Assembly: GCA_963742205.1 (NCBI GenBank)
Contig: CAVUKZ010000008.1
Coordinates: 124,001 to 188,000 of the forward strand
Length of the DNA: 64,000 nucleotides
Direction of reading: 5' to 3'
Source of the DNA: WHSW01 sp963742205
Lineage (GTDB): Bacteria > Actinomycetota > Thermoleophilia > Solirubrobacterales > 70-9
Shown: piece after piece, positions 1 to 8,927 of the stretch
Position numbering within the stretch: the first letter of the stretch is position 1
Layout: the number at the start of each line of letters is the position of its first letter
Position numbers and translations under genes: made by a program
Notes under the pieces: generated by a model
Seen by the model: only the letters and a program-made list of their open reading frames with translations
The model's database searches: none
Told to the model about the DNA's origin: nothing

Positions 1-455
1 TCGGGCGAGCTGAGCACGCGCTCGAGCTCGCCGGCCCGCCGCGGCAGAAAGCCCTCGAAGCGCCAGCGATCGGCGGGCAGCCCGGAGGCGACCAGAGCGG
101 TCGTCACGGCCGACGGCCCCGGAAGCACCTCCATGTCCACGCCGCGCTCGAGGCAGGCCTGAATCAGCCGGTAACCGGGATCGGAGATCACGGGCGTCCC
201 AGCGTCGGAGATCAGGGTCACGCGCGACCCGCGCTCGATCTCGGCGACCAGCTGGCGAGCGCGTTCCGACTCGTTCTGCTCGTGGTAGGAGACGAGCCGC
301 GGACGGCGCAGATCCAGCCGCTCGTAGAGCCGCCCGGCGCGCCTGGTGTCCTCGCAGGCGACGACCTCGGCCTCCTCGAGCGCCCGCCTGGCGCGGGGGC
401 TGAGGTCGTCGAGGTTGCCGATCGGGGTCGGGCAGACGGTCAGGCGGCCCGGCAC
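1..455 (-). CDS. rsmI: 16S rRNA (cytidine-1402-2'-O)-methyltransferase RsmI, 3' end outside window
   Basis: RsmI 2'-O-methylates C1402 of 16S rRNA using S-adenosylmethionine. The visible N-terminal 151 codons contain the family opening CPTPIGNLDDLSPRA, then VACEDTR, LVSYHEQNE, LISDAGTPVISDPGYRL and EVLPGPSAVTTAL, all hallmarks of this tetrapyrrole-methylase-fold enzyme. The start is a GTG at 453-455, with GAGGGG about 7 bases upstream, so the protein opens MPGRLTVCPTPIGN. It lies 34 bases downstream of the ROK kinase gene on the same strand and is probably cotranscribed, with a hairpin between them. The C-terminal half lies beyond base 1. Identity is firm from the motifs. Confidence 0.93.
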   Translation of the reverse strand, partial: MPGRLTVCPTPIGNLDDLSPRARRALEEAEVVACEDTRRAGRLYERLDLRRPRLVSYHEQNESERARQLVAEIERGSRVTLISDAGTPVISDPGYRLIQACLERGVDMEVLPGPSAVTTALVASGLPADRWRFEGFLPRRAGELERVLSSP

Positions 456-480
456 GCGAAATCCCCTCTCGATCCGGCGC

Positions 481-501
481 GAGCCGAGCTCAACTCGGCT
501 C
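481..501 (-). promoter_or_regulatory. 8-bp stem hairpin at the glk/rsmI junction
   Basis: GAGCCGAG (481-488) and CTCGGCTC (494-501) form a perfect inverted repeat around a 5-base loop. It covers the kinase stop codon and lies 26 bases before the RsmI start. There is no T-run, so it is more likely an attenuator or mRNA-processing structure than a full terminator. Function is inference. Confidence 0.35.
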
Positions 502-1471
502 GCCCCGCCGCTCGGCTGCCACGGCCTCCAGCGCCAGCTCCGCGGCCCCGATCATGCCCGCGTCCGGCCCCAGCTCCGCGAGCGCGACCTTGACCTCGTT
601 CATCGGCGGCAGCGCCCGGGCTCGGACCTCCCGGCGCGCCGGCCCCAGGAGCAGCTCGCCGGCCGCCGCGACCCCGCCACCCACGACGATCACGTCGGGG
701 TCGAAGATGTTCGCGAAGCTCGCCAGCGCCGCGCCGAGGTGGCGGCCGATGCCGCCCACCACCTCAACCGCGATGCCGTCGCCCGCCAGCGCCGCCTCGG
801 TGACGGTCTTCCCGGTGATCTCGCCGTCGGCGGCGAGCGCCTGGCCGAGCGCCGAATCGGGATGCGTCTGGGCCGCCAGGGCGCCGGCCCGTCCGAGGGC
901 CGTCCCCGACGCGAGCGCCTCGACGCAGCCGTGGTTGGGGCAGTTTCCCTGGCACTTGGGGCCGTTCTCGTCGATCACGACGTGCCCGAGCTCGGCCCCG
1001 CCGCCGATCGTGCCCCGGTAGACCTCGCCCTCGAGCACGAGGCCGCCGCCGATCCCCGTGCCGATCGTGAGCAGGACGAGGTTTCGGGTGTCGCGGCCGA
1101 CGCCGAAGCGGTGCTCGGCGAGCGCCGCCACATTGCCGTCGTTGTCGATGTAGGTGGGAACGTCCAGCCGCTCCGCGATCAGGTCGCGGATCGGGACGTT
1201 GACGATCGGCAGGTTGACCGAGGTGATCGCGAGCCCGCGCTCGCGGTCGATCGTGCAGGGGACACCGAGACCGATCGCCTCCACGTCCGGGATGGGCGTC
1301 AAGTGCGCTCCGCAGCTCGCGCTCGAGCGTGTCGATGAGCTCGTCGAGCGTGAGGCCGGCGCTCGTCTCGGTCGAGCGCCAATGGATCTCCGGCTGGGCG
1401 TCGACGACGCCCACGGCCATCTTCGTCCCCCCGAGATCGACACCGATTGCCGCTCTCGAACCGGTGCTCAC
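490..1471 (-). CDS. ROK-family glucokinase, one frameshift
   Basis: This is a sugar kinase of the ROK family, probably ATP-dependent glucokinase, cytoplasmic. The N-terminus (from GTG 1471) has the phosphate-binding IGVDLGGTKMAVGVVD. The remainder has the catalytic region YIDNDGNVAALAE, the glycine-rich LLTIGTGIGGG, and the ROK signature ELGHVVIDENGPKCQGNCPNHGCVE with the cysteines and histidine that bind structural zinc. The first 58 or so codons and the rest are in different frames. They join at about 1287-1295 in a CCGGG run, where one surplus G would restore ...AHPDVEAIGLG. Every catalytic motif is intact, so a sequencing error or very recent mutation is likely. It is divergent from the LCP gene and upstream of rsmI. 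Sugar specificity is not provable here. Confidence 0.85.
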
Positions 1472-1510
1472 AGGCAGGAGATCGCGCAGGGCATGAGGTA
1501 TTGATAGCCG

Positions 1511-2719
1511 ATGGCCGACCAGGGGGATGGACCCCAGAAGCCTCCGAGCGACGAGCCGCCCGAGTACACCGTCTACCGGTCACGGCCGCGCCTGCTCGAT
1601 CGGATCCGCAAGCCGGACCTCTCCGGCCTGCGCGGAAAACTGCGGCGCGGCGACGGCTCGGACGAGCCACCGAAGCCGCTGAAGACGCCCGACGAGCGGC
1701 CCTGGTGGCGCCGGGCCCTGAAGTGGGTCGGGATCGCGGCGCTCGCCTGGCTCGTGATCAGCTTCCTCGCCTTCGAGATCTCCTCGTGGATCCAGAAGGG
1801 CAAGCTGGTCGACAGCGTCGACAAGGTCCTCGACGGCGGCCCCTTCCTGCTCGGCGGGCAGACGATCCTCGTGCTCGGCACCGACGTGCGCTCCGGCGCC
1901 TTCGCCGGGCCGGACGAGGCCGAGAGCCAGAAGTGCCTCGACGCGATCAACAGCGGCAAGGGCAGCGACCGCCACTGCAAGGGCAACTACCGGTCGGACA
2001 CGATGATGCTCGTCCGCGCCGGCGCCGGCACGCTGCGCAAGCTCTCGATCCCCCGCGACACGCTCGCCGACATCCCCGGCCACGGCGAGGACAAGATCAA
2101 CTCGGCCTACGCGATCGGCGGCGCGAAGCTGGCCGTGCGGACGGTCGAGGACCTGCTGGGGCTGAACGTCGACCAGGTCGCGATCATCGACTTCGACGGC
2201 TTTCGCAGCTTCATCGACTCGATCGGCGGGATCGACGTCGACCTGCCGACCGACGTCTGCTCGACCGTCTCCGGCGGCGCCTTCAACCTGAAGCTCGACA
2301 AGGGCGAGAACCATCTCGACGGCTTCCAGGCGATCACGCTCGCACGCACGCGCGAAAACACGTGCGGGAGCGGGGATTTCACCGGCACCGACCTCGAGCG
2401 CGCGCAGTTCCAGCAGCTGATCCTCGACGGGATCAAGGGCAAGCTGACCAGCATCACGAGCCTGCCGATGAACTTCATCCGGGGCCCGATCATCGCCTGG
2501 AACGCCCCCAAGGCGATGGTCTCGAGCATGGGCCCGCTCACCATGCCCCAGCTGGCGATCGCCGCCGGGACCGGCGGCGGCGGCGACACCGCCGTGCTCA
2601 CGCCGTCGAGCACCACGGCGGCCGGCAACCTCGTGATCTCACCCGAGGAGTGCGAGCGCGCCGCCGAGAAGCTGCTCGGCTCCAAGCCCCCGCACCAGCC
2701 GAACTGCCCGCAGAGTTAG
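1511..2719 (+). CDS. LytR-CpsA-Psr (LCP) family cell-wall glycopolymer ligase
   Basis: LCP enzymes transfer undecaprenyl-linked glycopolymers onto peptidoglycan at the outer membrane face. The 402-residue protein has a charged, proline-rich cytoplasmic N-terminus (about 1-70), a single transmembrane helix (about 72-92) and an extracellular LCP domain (about 117-310). The domain shows ILVLGTDVRSG, YRSDTMMLVR, KLSIPRDTLADIPGHGEDKIN and FIDSIGGIDVDLP, including the conserved Arg and Asp residues that bind the pyrophosphate lipid. Four cysteines in the domain may form disulfides. The tail after 340 is Gly/Thr-rich. The ATG at 1511 has GAGG about 10 bases upstream. It is transcribed divergently from the ROK kinase, with 39 bases between starts. 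Confidence 0.92.
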   Translation: MADQGDGPQKPPSDEPPEYTVYRSRPRLLDRIRKPDLSGLRGKLRRGDGSDEPPKPLKTPDERPWWRRALKWVGIAALAWLVISFLAFEISSWIQKGKLVDSVDKVLDGGPFLLGGQTILVLGTDVRSGAFAGPDEAESQKCLDAINSGKGSDRHCKGNYRSDTMMLVRAGAGTLRKLSIPRDTLADIPGHGEDKINSAYAIGGAKLAVRTVEDLLGLNVDQVAIIDFDGFRSFIDSIGGIDVDLPTDVCSTVSGGAFNLKLDKGENHLDGFQAITLARTRENTCGSGDFTGTDLERAQFQQLILDGIKGKLTSITSLPMNFIRGPIIAWNAPKAMVSSMGPLTMPQLAIAAGTGGGGDTAVLTPSSTTAAGNLVISPEECERAAEKLLGSKPPHQPNCPQS

Positions 2720-2796
2720 CGCCGACGCGCGTCGAGTGACATCTGAACCACTCGCCAGGGTGGTCGTGATGTCGACTCGGCGGTGGACGGCGGCGC

Positions 2797-3093
2797 CTAG
2801 TCCTTCGACTTGCTGTCCGACTTGGAGTCGCTCTTCGACTTCGAGTCCGAGCTCTTCGAGTCCGAGTCGCCGCCCTCCGACTTCGAGCCGCCGTCGCTCG
2901 ACGACTTGCCCGATCCCTTCTTCGCGTAGTCGGTCGTGTAGAAGCCCGAGCCCTTGAAGTGCACGGCCACCGGGTGGAAGACGCGCTCGACCGGCGCGCC
3001 GCAGACCTCGCAGGCGGTGACGGCGTCGTCGGACATCGACTGGAAGACCTCGAAGACGTGTCCGTTCTCGCATCGGTACTCGTAGATCGGCAT
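2797..3093 (-). CDS. FmdB-family zinc-ribbon protein with Ser/Lys/Asp tail
   Basis: This small protein of 98 residues begins with MPIYEYRCENGHVFEVFQS, the hallmark of the FmdB putative regulatory zinc ribbon. The second half of the ribbon is ACEVCGAPVERVF; the first knuckle keeps one visible Cys (YRCENGH), and His is the likely partner. Residues 55-98 are a low-complexity run of Ser, Lys and Asp. A KGSGFYTTDY segment, common in this family, joins the two parts. Function is unproven; members are predicted nucleic-acid or metal-binding accessory factors. The start at 3093 was chosen because it gives the conserved MPIYEY N-terminus. The gene is divergent from the broken secreted protein gene. 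Confidence 0.85.
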   Translation of the reverse strand: MPIYEYRCENGHVFEVFQSMSDDAVTACEVCGAPVERVFHPVAVHFKGSGFYTTDYAKKGSGKSSSDGGSKSEGGDSDSKSSDSKSKSDSKSDSKSKD

Positions 3094-3132
3094 GGGAGAA
3101 GCTGCAATTATGCAAGCCGGGGAATGAGGGCT

Positions 3133-4894
3133 ATGGGAACGCGTTGGGTTCGGGTGGCGATCACCGCGGCGATCGGCGTCGTTGCGCTGCTCGCCTGGAG
3201 CCCCTCCGCGCAGGCCGCCTTCGGGCTCACCGACCTCACCGCCGAGCCCAGCGATCACGGCCGCCGGCGCCAACAGCGACTTCAAGATCGCCCTCGCAGA
3301 TCACGGATCCCGGCAGCGATCTGAAGGACCTGACGATCCACCTGCCGCCGGGCCTGGTCGGCAACCCGCTCGCGACCACCACGTGCACCGAGGACCAGCT
3401 CAACGCCGACGCCTGTCCGGCCGCAAGCGACGTCGGCGACGTCAGCAACGACGTCACGCTTCACGTCCTCGGCTTCCTCCCGGTCAACCAGACGGTCACG
3501 CGGCGACCTCTTCAACGTCGTGCCGCGCGCGGGCGAGCCGGCGCGCTTCGGGATCGTGCTCGACGCGTCGCCGATCCCCGGCCGATCCTCGGCGCGGCAT
3601 GCTGCCCGAAGATCATCCTGCAGTCCGCCGCGAGCCTGCGCCAGAGCGACCTCGGCCTCGACACCGTGCTCAGCGACCTCCCGAACACGGTCATCGATCC
3701 TCGGCATGCCAGCGACGATCGACATCCGCGGCGTCGCCCTGACCCTCAACGGGCTGGCCGGCGACCCGCCGCAGGGCTTCATCCGCAACCCGACGTCGTG
3801 CGAAGCCGCACACGGTCGGCTTCGACGCCGACGCCTACGACGGCGCAGACGGCCAGCGGCTCGACCAGCTTCGACACGGTCAACTGCGCCGCGCTCCCGT
3901 TCACGCCCGAGCTCAGCGCCAGCGATCAAGCGCACCGGCCGATCAACGAGCGCGGTCGAGTCTGAGCACGACGATCTCGCAGACGATCGAGGAGGCGGGG
4001 CTGCGCCGCGCGCAGGTGATCGCTGCCCAACGAACATCGGCGGCAACGAACGCGATCCTGACCAACACCTGCACGGACGCCGCCTTCCAGGCCGGCAACT
4101 GCCCGCAGCGGACACGATCGTCGGCAGCGCTGTGGCCGGCTCGCCGCTGCAGTCGCAGCCGCTGACCGGGACGGTGGCGCTGGTCGACGCCGCGCCGCGC
4201 CCGGGCTCCCCGACATCGGTATCGACCTGCGCGGGCCGCTGGCGCTGAAGCTCAAGGGCACGCTCGGCATCACCCCCGACGGCCGCAACGTCGTGGTCTT
4301 CGACGGGCTCCCCGACATCCCGATCGCCGACTTCACGCTCACCTTCGCCGGCGGGCCCGACGGCCTCGACTTCGCGGCGGCGCGCGACGTCTGCACAGCC
4401 GCCCGACGTCGTCTTCGACGCCAACTTTCTCGCCCACTCCGGCGCGACGCGGAGCCAGTCGGCGGCCGCGACGATCGACTGCAGCGGGGCGACGGCGGCG
4501 GCGGGGGCAGGCGGCGGCCAGCAAGCGCCGAAGGCCAAGATCCAGGTCACCAAGCGCGGCAGCAACGAAGCCGCGGCTGAGGATGAAGATCACGCGCGGG
4601 CTCGCGAGAAGCTGCGCTCGGCGAAGGTCAAGCTGCCGCGGCAGCTCGCCTTCGCGCTCCGGCAAGCGCTTCAACCGCGGGACGCAGCCGTCGGCAACCA
4701 GGTCTCGGCGAAGCACACTCGCCGAGCGCTGAAGCTGAAGGCGAAGCAGGCCGGTGAAGAAGTTCGCCGCCAAGCTCGCCGACGGCGCGGTGCAGCCCGG
4801 CAAGGGCCTCAGCGGGCACGCCAAGCTGCGCTTCAAGCTCAAGCTCCGCGACACCGCGGGCAAGCGGACGAAGCTCACCGTCCGCGCCAAGTAG
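3133..4894 (+). pseudogene. Secreted surface protein gene broken by many frameshifts
   Basis: A signal peptide opens at ATG 3133 (MGTRWVRVAITAAIG, hydrophobic core, then SAQAAFG). Coding-like protein continues but changes frame repeatedly: SDFKIAL near 3275; DLTIHLPPGLVGNPL with CTEDQLNADACPAASDVG near 3330-3460; PARFGIVLDASPIPG near 3540; GDPPQGFIRNPTSC near 3760; LPDIPIADFTLTFAGGPDG near 4310; and a basic Lys/Leu-rich end closing KLTVRAK-stop at 4894. Cys-Thr...Cys-Pro-x-x-Ser-x-Val-Gly segments of this kind occur in a large family of secreted proteins of unknown function in Solirubrobacterales-like genomes (recalled from family knowledge). At least seven indels would be needed for one reading frame. 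Either the gene is dead or this stretch is badly sequenced. It ends 10 bases before glyS. Confidence 0.6.
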
Positions 4895-4904
4895 CGTTCT
4901 GCGC

Positions 4905-6278
4905 GTGAGCGACGCTCCCGTGACAGAGGCCGGCCCGAGCCTGGACGAGATCGTCGCGCTGTGCAAGCGGCGCGGGTTCATCTTCCCGTCGTCCGAGATC
5001 TATGGCGGCGTCGGCTCGACCTACGACTACGGCCACTACGGGGTGCTGCTCAAGAACAACGTCAAGAACGAGTGGTGGCGGGCGATGCTCCAGGAGCGCG
5101 ACGACATCGTCGCCATCGACTCGGCGATCATCCAGCACCCGCGGGTCTGGGAGGCGTCGGGGCACCTGGCCGGGTTCACGGACCCGATGGTCGACTGCAA
5201 GACCTGCAAGCTGCGCTTCCGCGCCGACAAGCTCGACGACGCGCACTGCGGCGAGAAGCCGTCCAAGAAGCCGGGCGAGGGGCCGAACTGCGAGCTCACC
5301 GAGGCGCGCGAGTTCAACCTCATGTTCGAAACCACCGTCGGCCCGGTCAAGGACTCGGGCTCGGTGGCCTACCTGCGCCCCGAGACCGCCCAGGGGATCT
5401 TCATCAACTTCAAGAACGTGCTGCAGTTCGCGCGCAAGAAGCCGCCGTTCGGGATCGCGCAGATCGGCAAGTCGTTCCGCAACGAGATCACGACCGGGAA
5501 CTTCATCTTCCGCACCCGCGAGTTCGAGCAGATGGAGATGGAGTTCTTCTGCCCGCCCGACGACGCCGGCCGCTGGCACGAGCACTGGATGTCCGAGCGG
5601 ATGCGGTGGTACGTCGAGCTCGGGATCCAGCCGGACAACCTGATCCTGCGCGCCCACGGCGCCGACGAGCTCTCGCATTACTCCAGCGCGACCTCGGACA
5701 TCGAATACCGCTTTCCAATGGGGTTCTCAGAGCTCGAGGGGATCGCGAACCGGGGCGACTTCGACCTCCGGGCGCACGCCGAGGCCTCCGGCGAGAAGCT
5801 CGAGTACTTCGACCAGCAGACCAAGGAGCGCTACGTCCCGTACGTGATCGAGCCCGCCGCCGGCGTCGATCGGGCGATGCTCGCGTTCATGGTCGACGCC
5901 TACGACACCGAGGAGGTGGAGGGTCGCCAGCGCACCCTGCTGCGCCTGCACCCGAGGCTGGCCCCGATCAAGGTCGCGGTCCTGCCGCTGGTCTCCCGCG
6001 ACGGGATGCCCGAGCGCGCGCGGGCGATCTTCGACGAGCTCCGCCACCGGATCCCGGCCGAGTTCGACGAGGGCGGCTCGATCGGCAAGCGCTACCGCCG
6101 ACAGGACGAGATCGGCACCCCGTGGGGGGTCACCGTCGACGGTCAGACCGCCGAGGACGACACGGTCACCCTGCGCGACCGCGACACCCTCGAGCAACGC
6201 CGGGTCCCGATCGACGGGCTCGCCGACGCGCTCGAGGTGCGGCTCACCGAGCCCTGGAAGAGCCCGAAGCTCGGCTGA
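4905..6278 (+). CDS. glyS: Glycyl-tRNA synthetase (dimeric, class II)
   Basis: This enzyme charges tRNA-Gly with glycine in the cytoplasm. The 457-residue, eukaryote/archaeal-like alpha2 form carries YGGVGSTYDYGHYGVLLKNN near the N-terminus and a Cys-x2-Cys (CKTCKLRFRADKL) insert. Class II motif 2 is FRNEITTGNFIFRTREFEQ (about residues 190-208), and motif 3 is EPAAGVDRAMLAFM. An anticodon-binding domain follows (KVAVLPLVSRDGM onward). Translation probably starts at the GTG at 4905 (MSDAPVTEAG); no strong ribosome-binding site is visible. Its stop lies 7 bases from the stop of the convergent secreted-protein gene. The gene is intact. Confidence 0.97.
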   Translation: MSDAPVTEAGPSLDEIVALCKRRGFIFPSSEIYGGVGSTYDYGHYGVLLKNNVKNEWWRAMLQERDDIVAIDSAIIQHPRVWEASGHLAGFTDPMVDCKTCKLRFRADKLDDAHCGEKPSKKPGEGPNCELTEAREFNLMFETTVGPVKDSGSVAYLRPETAQGIFINFKNVLQFARKKPPFGIAQIGKSFRNEITTGNFIFRTREFEQMEMEFFCPPDDAGRWHEHWMSERMRWYVELGIQPDNLILRAHGADELSHYSSATSDIEYRFPMGFSELEGIANRGDFDLRAHAEASGEKLEYFDQQTKERYVPYVIEPAAGVDRAMLAFMVDAYDTEEVEGRQRTLLRLHPRLAPIKVAVLPLVSRDGMPERARAIFDELRHRIPAEFDEGGSIGKRYRRQDEIGTPWGVTVDGQTAEDDTVTLRDRDTLEQRRVPIDGLADALEVRLTEPWKSPKLG

Positions 6279-6285
6279 CGACGGC

Positions 6286-6738
6286 CTACGCCGCCTTGCA
6301 GCGGGCCCCCGCGAAGTCGCCGAACTGCGGATCGCGCTTCAGCTCCAGCTTGCACTTGGCGCGAATCGTGCCGTGGTCGGTGACCGCGCGGACGGCGACC
6401 TTGGCCCGCTCGTCGGCCTCGAGGTCGGCGCGGAGCGCCTTCACGAACCGGTGCTGGCGAAAGAACCAGAGCTTGCTCTGGCCGCCCACCGAGATGTGGC
6501 GGCTGAGCCGGCCGTCGGCGACCAGACCGCCGAGCCGGGCGCTGACCCGCTTCGCGTCGCCGCGGAGCACGGCGGCGACGTCGTAGTGATGGCCGATGCG
6601 CTCGTAGTCGACCGAGTACTGGAACTGACGGATCTGGGTCGGCTCCGAGTTGGCGCTCGGCGCCGCCGAGGCGAAGGCCGGGGCGAGCGCGGCGGCGAGG
6701 GACAGGGACGCGATGAGTTTCAGGGCGGTGGTCTTCAT
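6286..6738 (-). CDS. Secreted protein of unknown function
   Basis: This is a 150-residue protein with a clear Sec signal peptide (MKTTALKLIASLSLAAALAP, cleavage probably after AFASA at about residue 25). The mature part is basic, with two cysteines near the end (AKCKLELK and GARCKAA) that could form one disulfide, and repeated beta-strand-like segments such as KVAVRAVTDHGTIRAKCK. I recognise no catalytic motif or named family. It is convergent with glyS, with 7 bases between stops. Confidence 0.75.
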   Translation of the reverse strand: MKTTALKLIASLSLAAALAPAFASAAPSANSEPTQIRQFQYSVDYERIGHHYDVAAVLRGDAKRVSARLGGLVADGRLSRHISVGGQSKLWFFRQHRFVKALRADLEADERAKVAVRAVTDHGTIRAKCKLELKRDPQFGDFAGARCKAA

Positions 6739-6810
6739 GGCCCGATGGTCGCCGGGACGGGCCCGGGTGGCCAGCCACCCAAGGTGTGGACCCGGGCCAC
6801 CCCGGAGCGA

Positions 6811-7268
6811 TCAGTCGAGCTTGCTGACCCGGTCGCCGCGGCGGACCGTGCCCGGGGTGATGACGCGCGCGTGCAGGCCTCGTAAGCGCAGCTCGCGACC
6901 CTCCTCGGTGTTCGCGAACTTCATCGCCTCGATCCCGTACCGCTTCGTGTACTTGCCGCACCCGTGGTGCGGGTCCGGGCTCACCTCCAACACCGCGTCG
7001 CCGATGGCGAATCGCGGCCGACCGGCAGGTTGGCGTGGCTGATGTCGAAGTCGACGTAGAGCTGATCGCCTGCCTGAGCCCAGCGCTCGGGATCGTCGCC
7101 GCCGGAGATCAGCTCGACGTACCGGGCGTGAGTGACCGTGATCTGGTCGTCGAGGCCCTTCTTGCGCACGGTCCAGCGGTCGCCGACCATCCCGCGCTCG
7201 AGGTCGATCTCGCCCGCCTCCACGATCCGGCGCTCGAACGGGGCCGGGCGCACGACGACCAGGCGCAC
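6811..7268 (-). CDS. MOSC-domain protein, frameshifted, start unclear
   Basis: This resembles the MOSC (molybdenum cofactor sulfurase C-terminal) family of small sulfur-carrier or metal-sulfur transfer proteins. Segments include LIVRRP-like VVVRPAPFERRIVEAG, GMVGDRW, GDQLYVDFDISHANLPVG, then (other frame) EVSPDPHHGCGKYTKRYG with the conserved MOSC Cys, and GLHARVITPGTVRRGD. The two halves join at about 7010-7020, where one missing base would restore LPVG-RRFAIGDAVLEVS. GTG 7268 is the first in-frame start, but coding-like sequence (AELEAGLDRLRAAPAAEG) continues upstream to about 7345 without a start codon, so the true N-terminus is probably longer and hidden by another indel. It follows the LLM gene on the same strand. 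Confidence 0.7.
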
Positions 7269-7354
7269 CAGCCCTTCCGCGGCGGGCGCCGCGCGCAGCC
7301 GATCGAGCCCGGCCTCGAGCTCCGCCCGCGCCGCGTGATGGACGACCGTCGCCT

Positions 7355-8121
7355 CTACAGCACGGCCTCCGCGAGCATGTCCACCTGGTCGGGGTCCGAC
7401 GAGCTCGGAAACATGATCAGCTCATCGCACCCTACGGCCTCGAACCCTTCGGCATAGCCCTTGGCCGTCTGGGGATCCTTGGCGGCGCCGCCCGAGATCT
7501 GGCCCGCCATGTCGCCGAGGAAGGCGTAGTAGTCGCCGAGGTAGGCCTCGGCGTTCGGCTGGGCTTCGTCCCCGAGGGAGTAGTAGGCGAGCGCGATCGT
7601 GTGTGGCTTGTCGTCGCACTCGGCGCGCTCCGGACGCGCTCGATCTGCCCGCCGACGAGCAGGCGCGGGGGCGGGTCGCTGACGTCGGGCCCGATGCCCT
7701 GGCTGCGCCGCGCCGGACGATGCGTCCGAGCCCGACCACGTCCGCCTGATCCGAACAGCATGCGCTCGAAGCTCGCACCGCGCGACCGAAATCGGCGCCG
7801 GCGACCTCGAGTCGTCCTCGCGGCCGCCGACCGCGACGCCCAGGACCATCGTCCGCGGAGACATCGTGCACCGACGCGGCCTGCTTGGCCAGGACCGCGC
7901 CGCTGACGCGTAGGCGCGATCAGGATCGTCGTCGCCAGACGGATGCGATCGGTCACGGCGGCGGCGCGCGAGGGCGATCAGCGGCTCGAGGTTCGGATAG
8001 CGATGCGGTCGATCGTGCCGAGGATCGAGAACCCGGCCTCGTCGGCGCGCCGCGCCCACTCCGTCAACTGTTCGCCGGTCGTCCCCGGCACGGCGTTGGG
8101 AAGCCCGATTCCGATCTCCAT
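7355..8121 (-). pseudogene. LLM-class (F420-dependent type) oxidoreductase with several frameshifts
   Basis: The start at 8121 gives MEIGIGLPNAVPGTTGEQ, the classic opening of luciferase-like monooxygenase (LLM) proteins, followed by WARRADEAGFSILGTIDR. Then, in changing frames, come VTDRIRLATTILIAPTR, VLAKQAASV, VLGVAVGGREDD, PRLLVGGQ and a clean C-terminus (IALAYYSLGDEAQPNAEAYL to stop at 7355). These are all LLM landmarks in the right order and spacing, so the gene is full length but interrupted by at least four indels between about 7620 and 8010. LLM enzymes use F420 or FMN. The divergent neighbour is a predicted F420-dependent PPOX enzyme, which makes F420 the better guess. Confidence 0.7.
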
Positions 8122-8151
8122 GCGTTCCTTTCCCTGGCCTACTGTGATCGT

Positions 8152-8571
8152 GTGTCTTCGGACCTTCCCCCGTGGGCCCGTGCGCTAATCGAAGCAGAGC
8201 CGGTCGCCCGTCTCGCGTTCCGCGACGGCGAGGGGCATCCCCGGGTGCTGCCGGTGACCTTCGCCCTCGCCGGCGGCGCGATCTGGAGCGCCATCGACCG
8301 CAAGCCCAAACGCGCGGGCGAGCCCGCCCGGGTTCGCTGGCTGCGCCGCCGGCCGCAGGCCGCGCTGTGCGTGGATCGCTACGACGACGACTGGTCGCAG
8401 CTCGCCTGGGTCCAGCTCCTGGGGCGCGTCGAGGTGCTCGACCTGGCCGCGGCGGGGCCGGGCATCGAGGCGCTCACCGCGCGCTACCCGCAGTACCGCG
8501 TCGAGCCGCCACCGGGACCGGTCCTACGGCTGCAGATCGAGCGGGCCCTGCACTGGCGCGCGCTCAGCTGA
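8152..8571 (+). CDS. PPOX-class probable F420-dependent enzyme (TIGR03668-like)
   Basis: This 139-residue split beta-barrel flavin/F420-binding protein carries ALIEAEPVARLAFRDGEGHP, PVTFALAGGAIWSAIDRKPK and AALCVDRYDDDWSQLAWVQL. This pattern fits the mycobacterial Rv0121-type PPOX family, predicted to use F420 to reduce unsaturated substrates. The start is GTG 8152. It is divergent from the LLM gene, with 30 bases between starts, and its stop overlaps the convergent UBP zinc-finger gene by 8 bases. Cofactor and substrate are not proven. Confidence 0.82.
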   Translation: MSSDLPPWARALIEAEPVARLAFRDGEGHPRVLPVTFALAGGAIWSAIDRKPKRAGEPARVRWLRRRPQAALCVDRYDDDWSQLAWVQLLGRVEVLDLAAAGPGIEALTARYPQYRVEPPPGPVLRLQIERALHWRALS

Positions 8572-8842
8572 AGTCGAGGTCGAGCGCGACCTCGTCGACG
8601 AAGCACCACGACCAGGTCTCGCCGGGCTCCGCCGAGCGGACGAGCGGATGCCCGACCTCCCGCGCGTGGCCGCTCGCGTGCTTGTTCTTCGACGAGTCGC
8701 AGCAGCCGACCTTGCCGCAGGTCAGGCAGACGCGCAGATGCAGCCAGCGATCGCCGACCTTCATGCATTCCTCGCACCCGGCCACGCTCTCCGGCGGGGT
8801 GATCTCAATCTGGTCGAGGTGGCTGCAGGCCTCGGCGCTCAT
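8564..8842 (-). CDS. UBP-type zinc-finger domain protein
   Basis: This 92-residue protein is essentially one ZnF-UBP domain. Cysteines and histidines occur as C-SHLDQI, CEECMKVGDRWLHLRVCLTC, GKVGCCDSSKNKHASGHA, EVGHPLV and WSWCFVD. This is the order of the UBP (ubiquitin C-terminus-binding) finger and includes the RxCxxCGxxGCcd core. Bacterial stand-alone copies are common in actinobacteria and have no established role, since ubiquitin is absent. It overlaps the PPOX gene stop by 8 bases. Confidence 0.88.
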   Translation of the reverse strand: MSAEACSHLDQIEITPPESVAGCEECMKVGDRWLHLRVCLTCGKVGCCDSSKNKHASGHAREVGHPLVRSAEPGETWSWCFVDEVALDLDFS

Positions 8843-8891
8843 CGTGCCCCGACGCTATCGAGCGCGTCAAGTCGTGAGGAACTAAACTCGA

Positions 8892-8905
8892 CATCGCCCG
8901 ATGTA
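8892..8905. promoter_or_regulatory. Inverted repeat upstream of the R2-like/SCP2 gene
   Basis: ACATCG and CGATGT are separated by two bases and lie about 23 bases before the start codon, just upstream of a strong GAGGAGG ribosome-binding site. This could be an operator or the -10 neighbourhood. No regulator is identified; coordinates may be off by one. Confidence 0.3.
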
Positions 8906-8927
8906 AAGGTTCGTCGAGGAGGCATTG

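Noticed and set aside
5002..6586. Long open frames overlapping glyS on both strands
   Set aside because: High-GC shadow frames; their translations are Arg/Ala-rich without motifs, while glyS has complete class II motifs.
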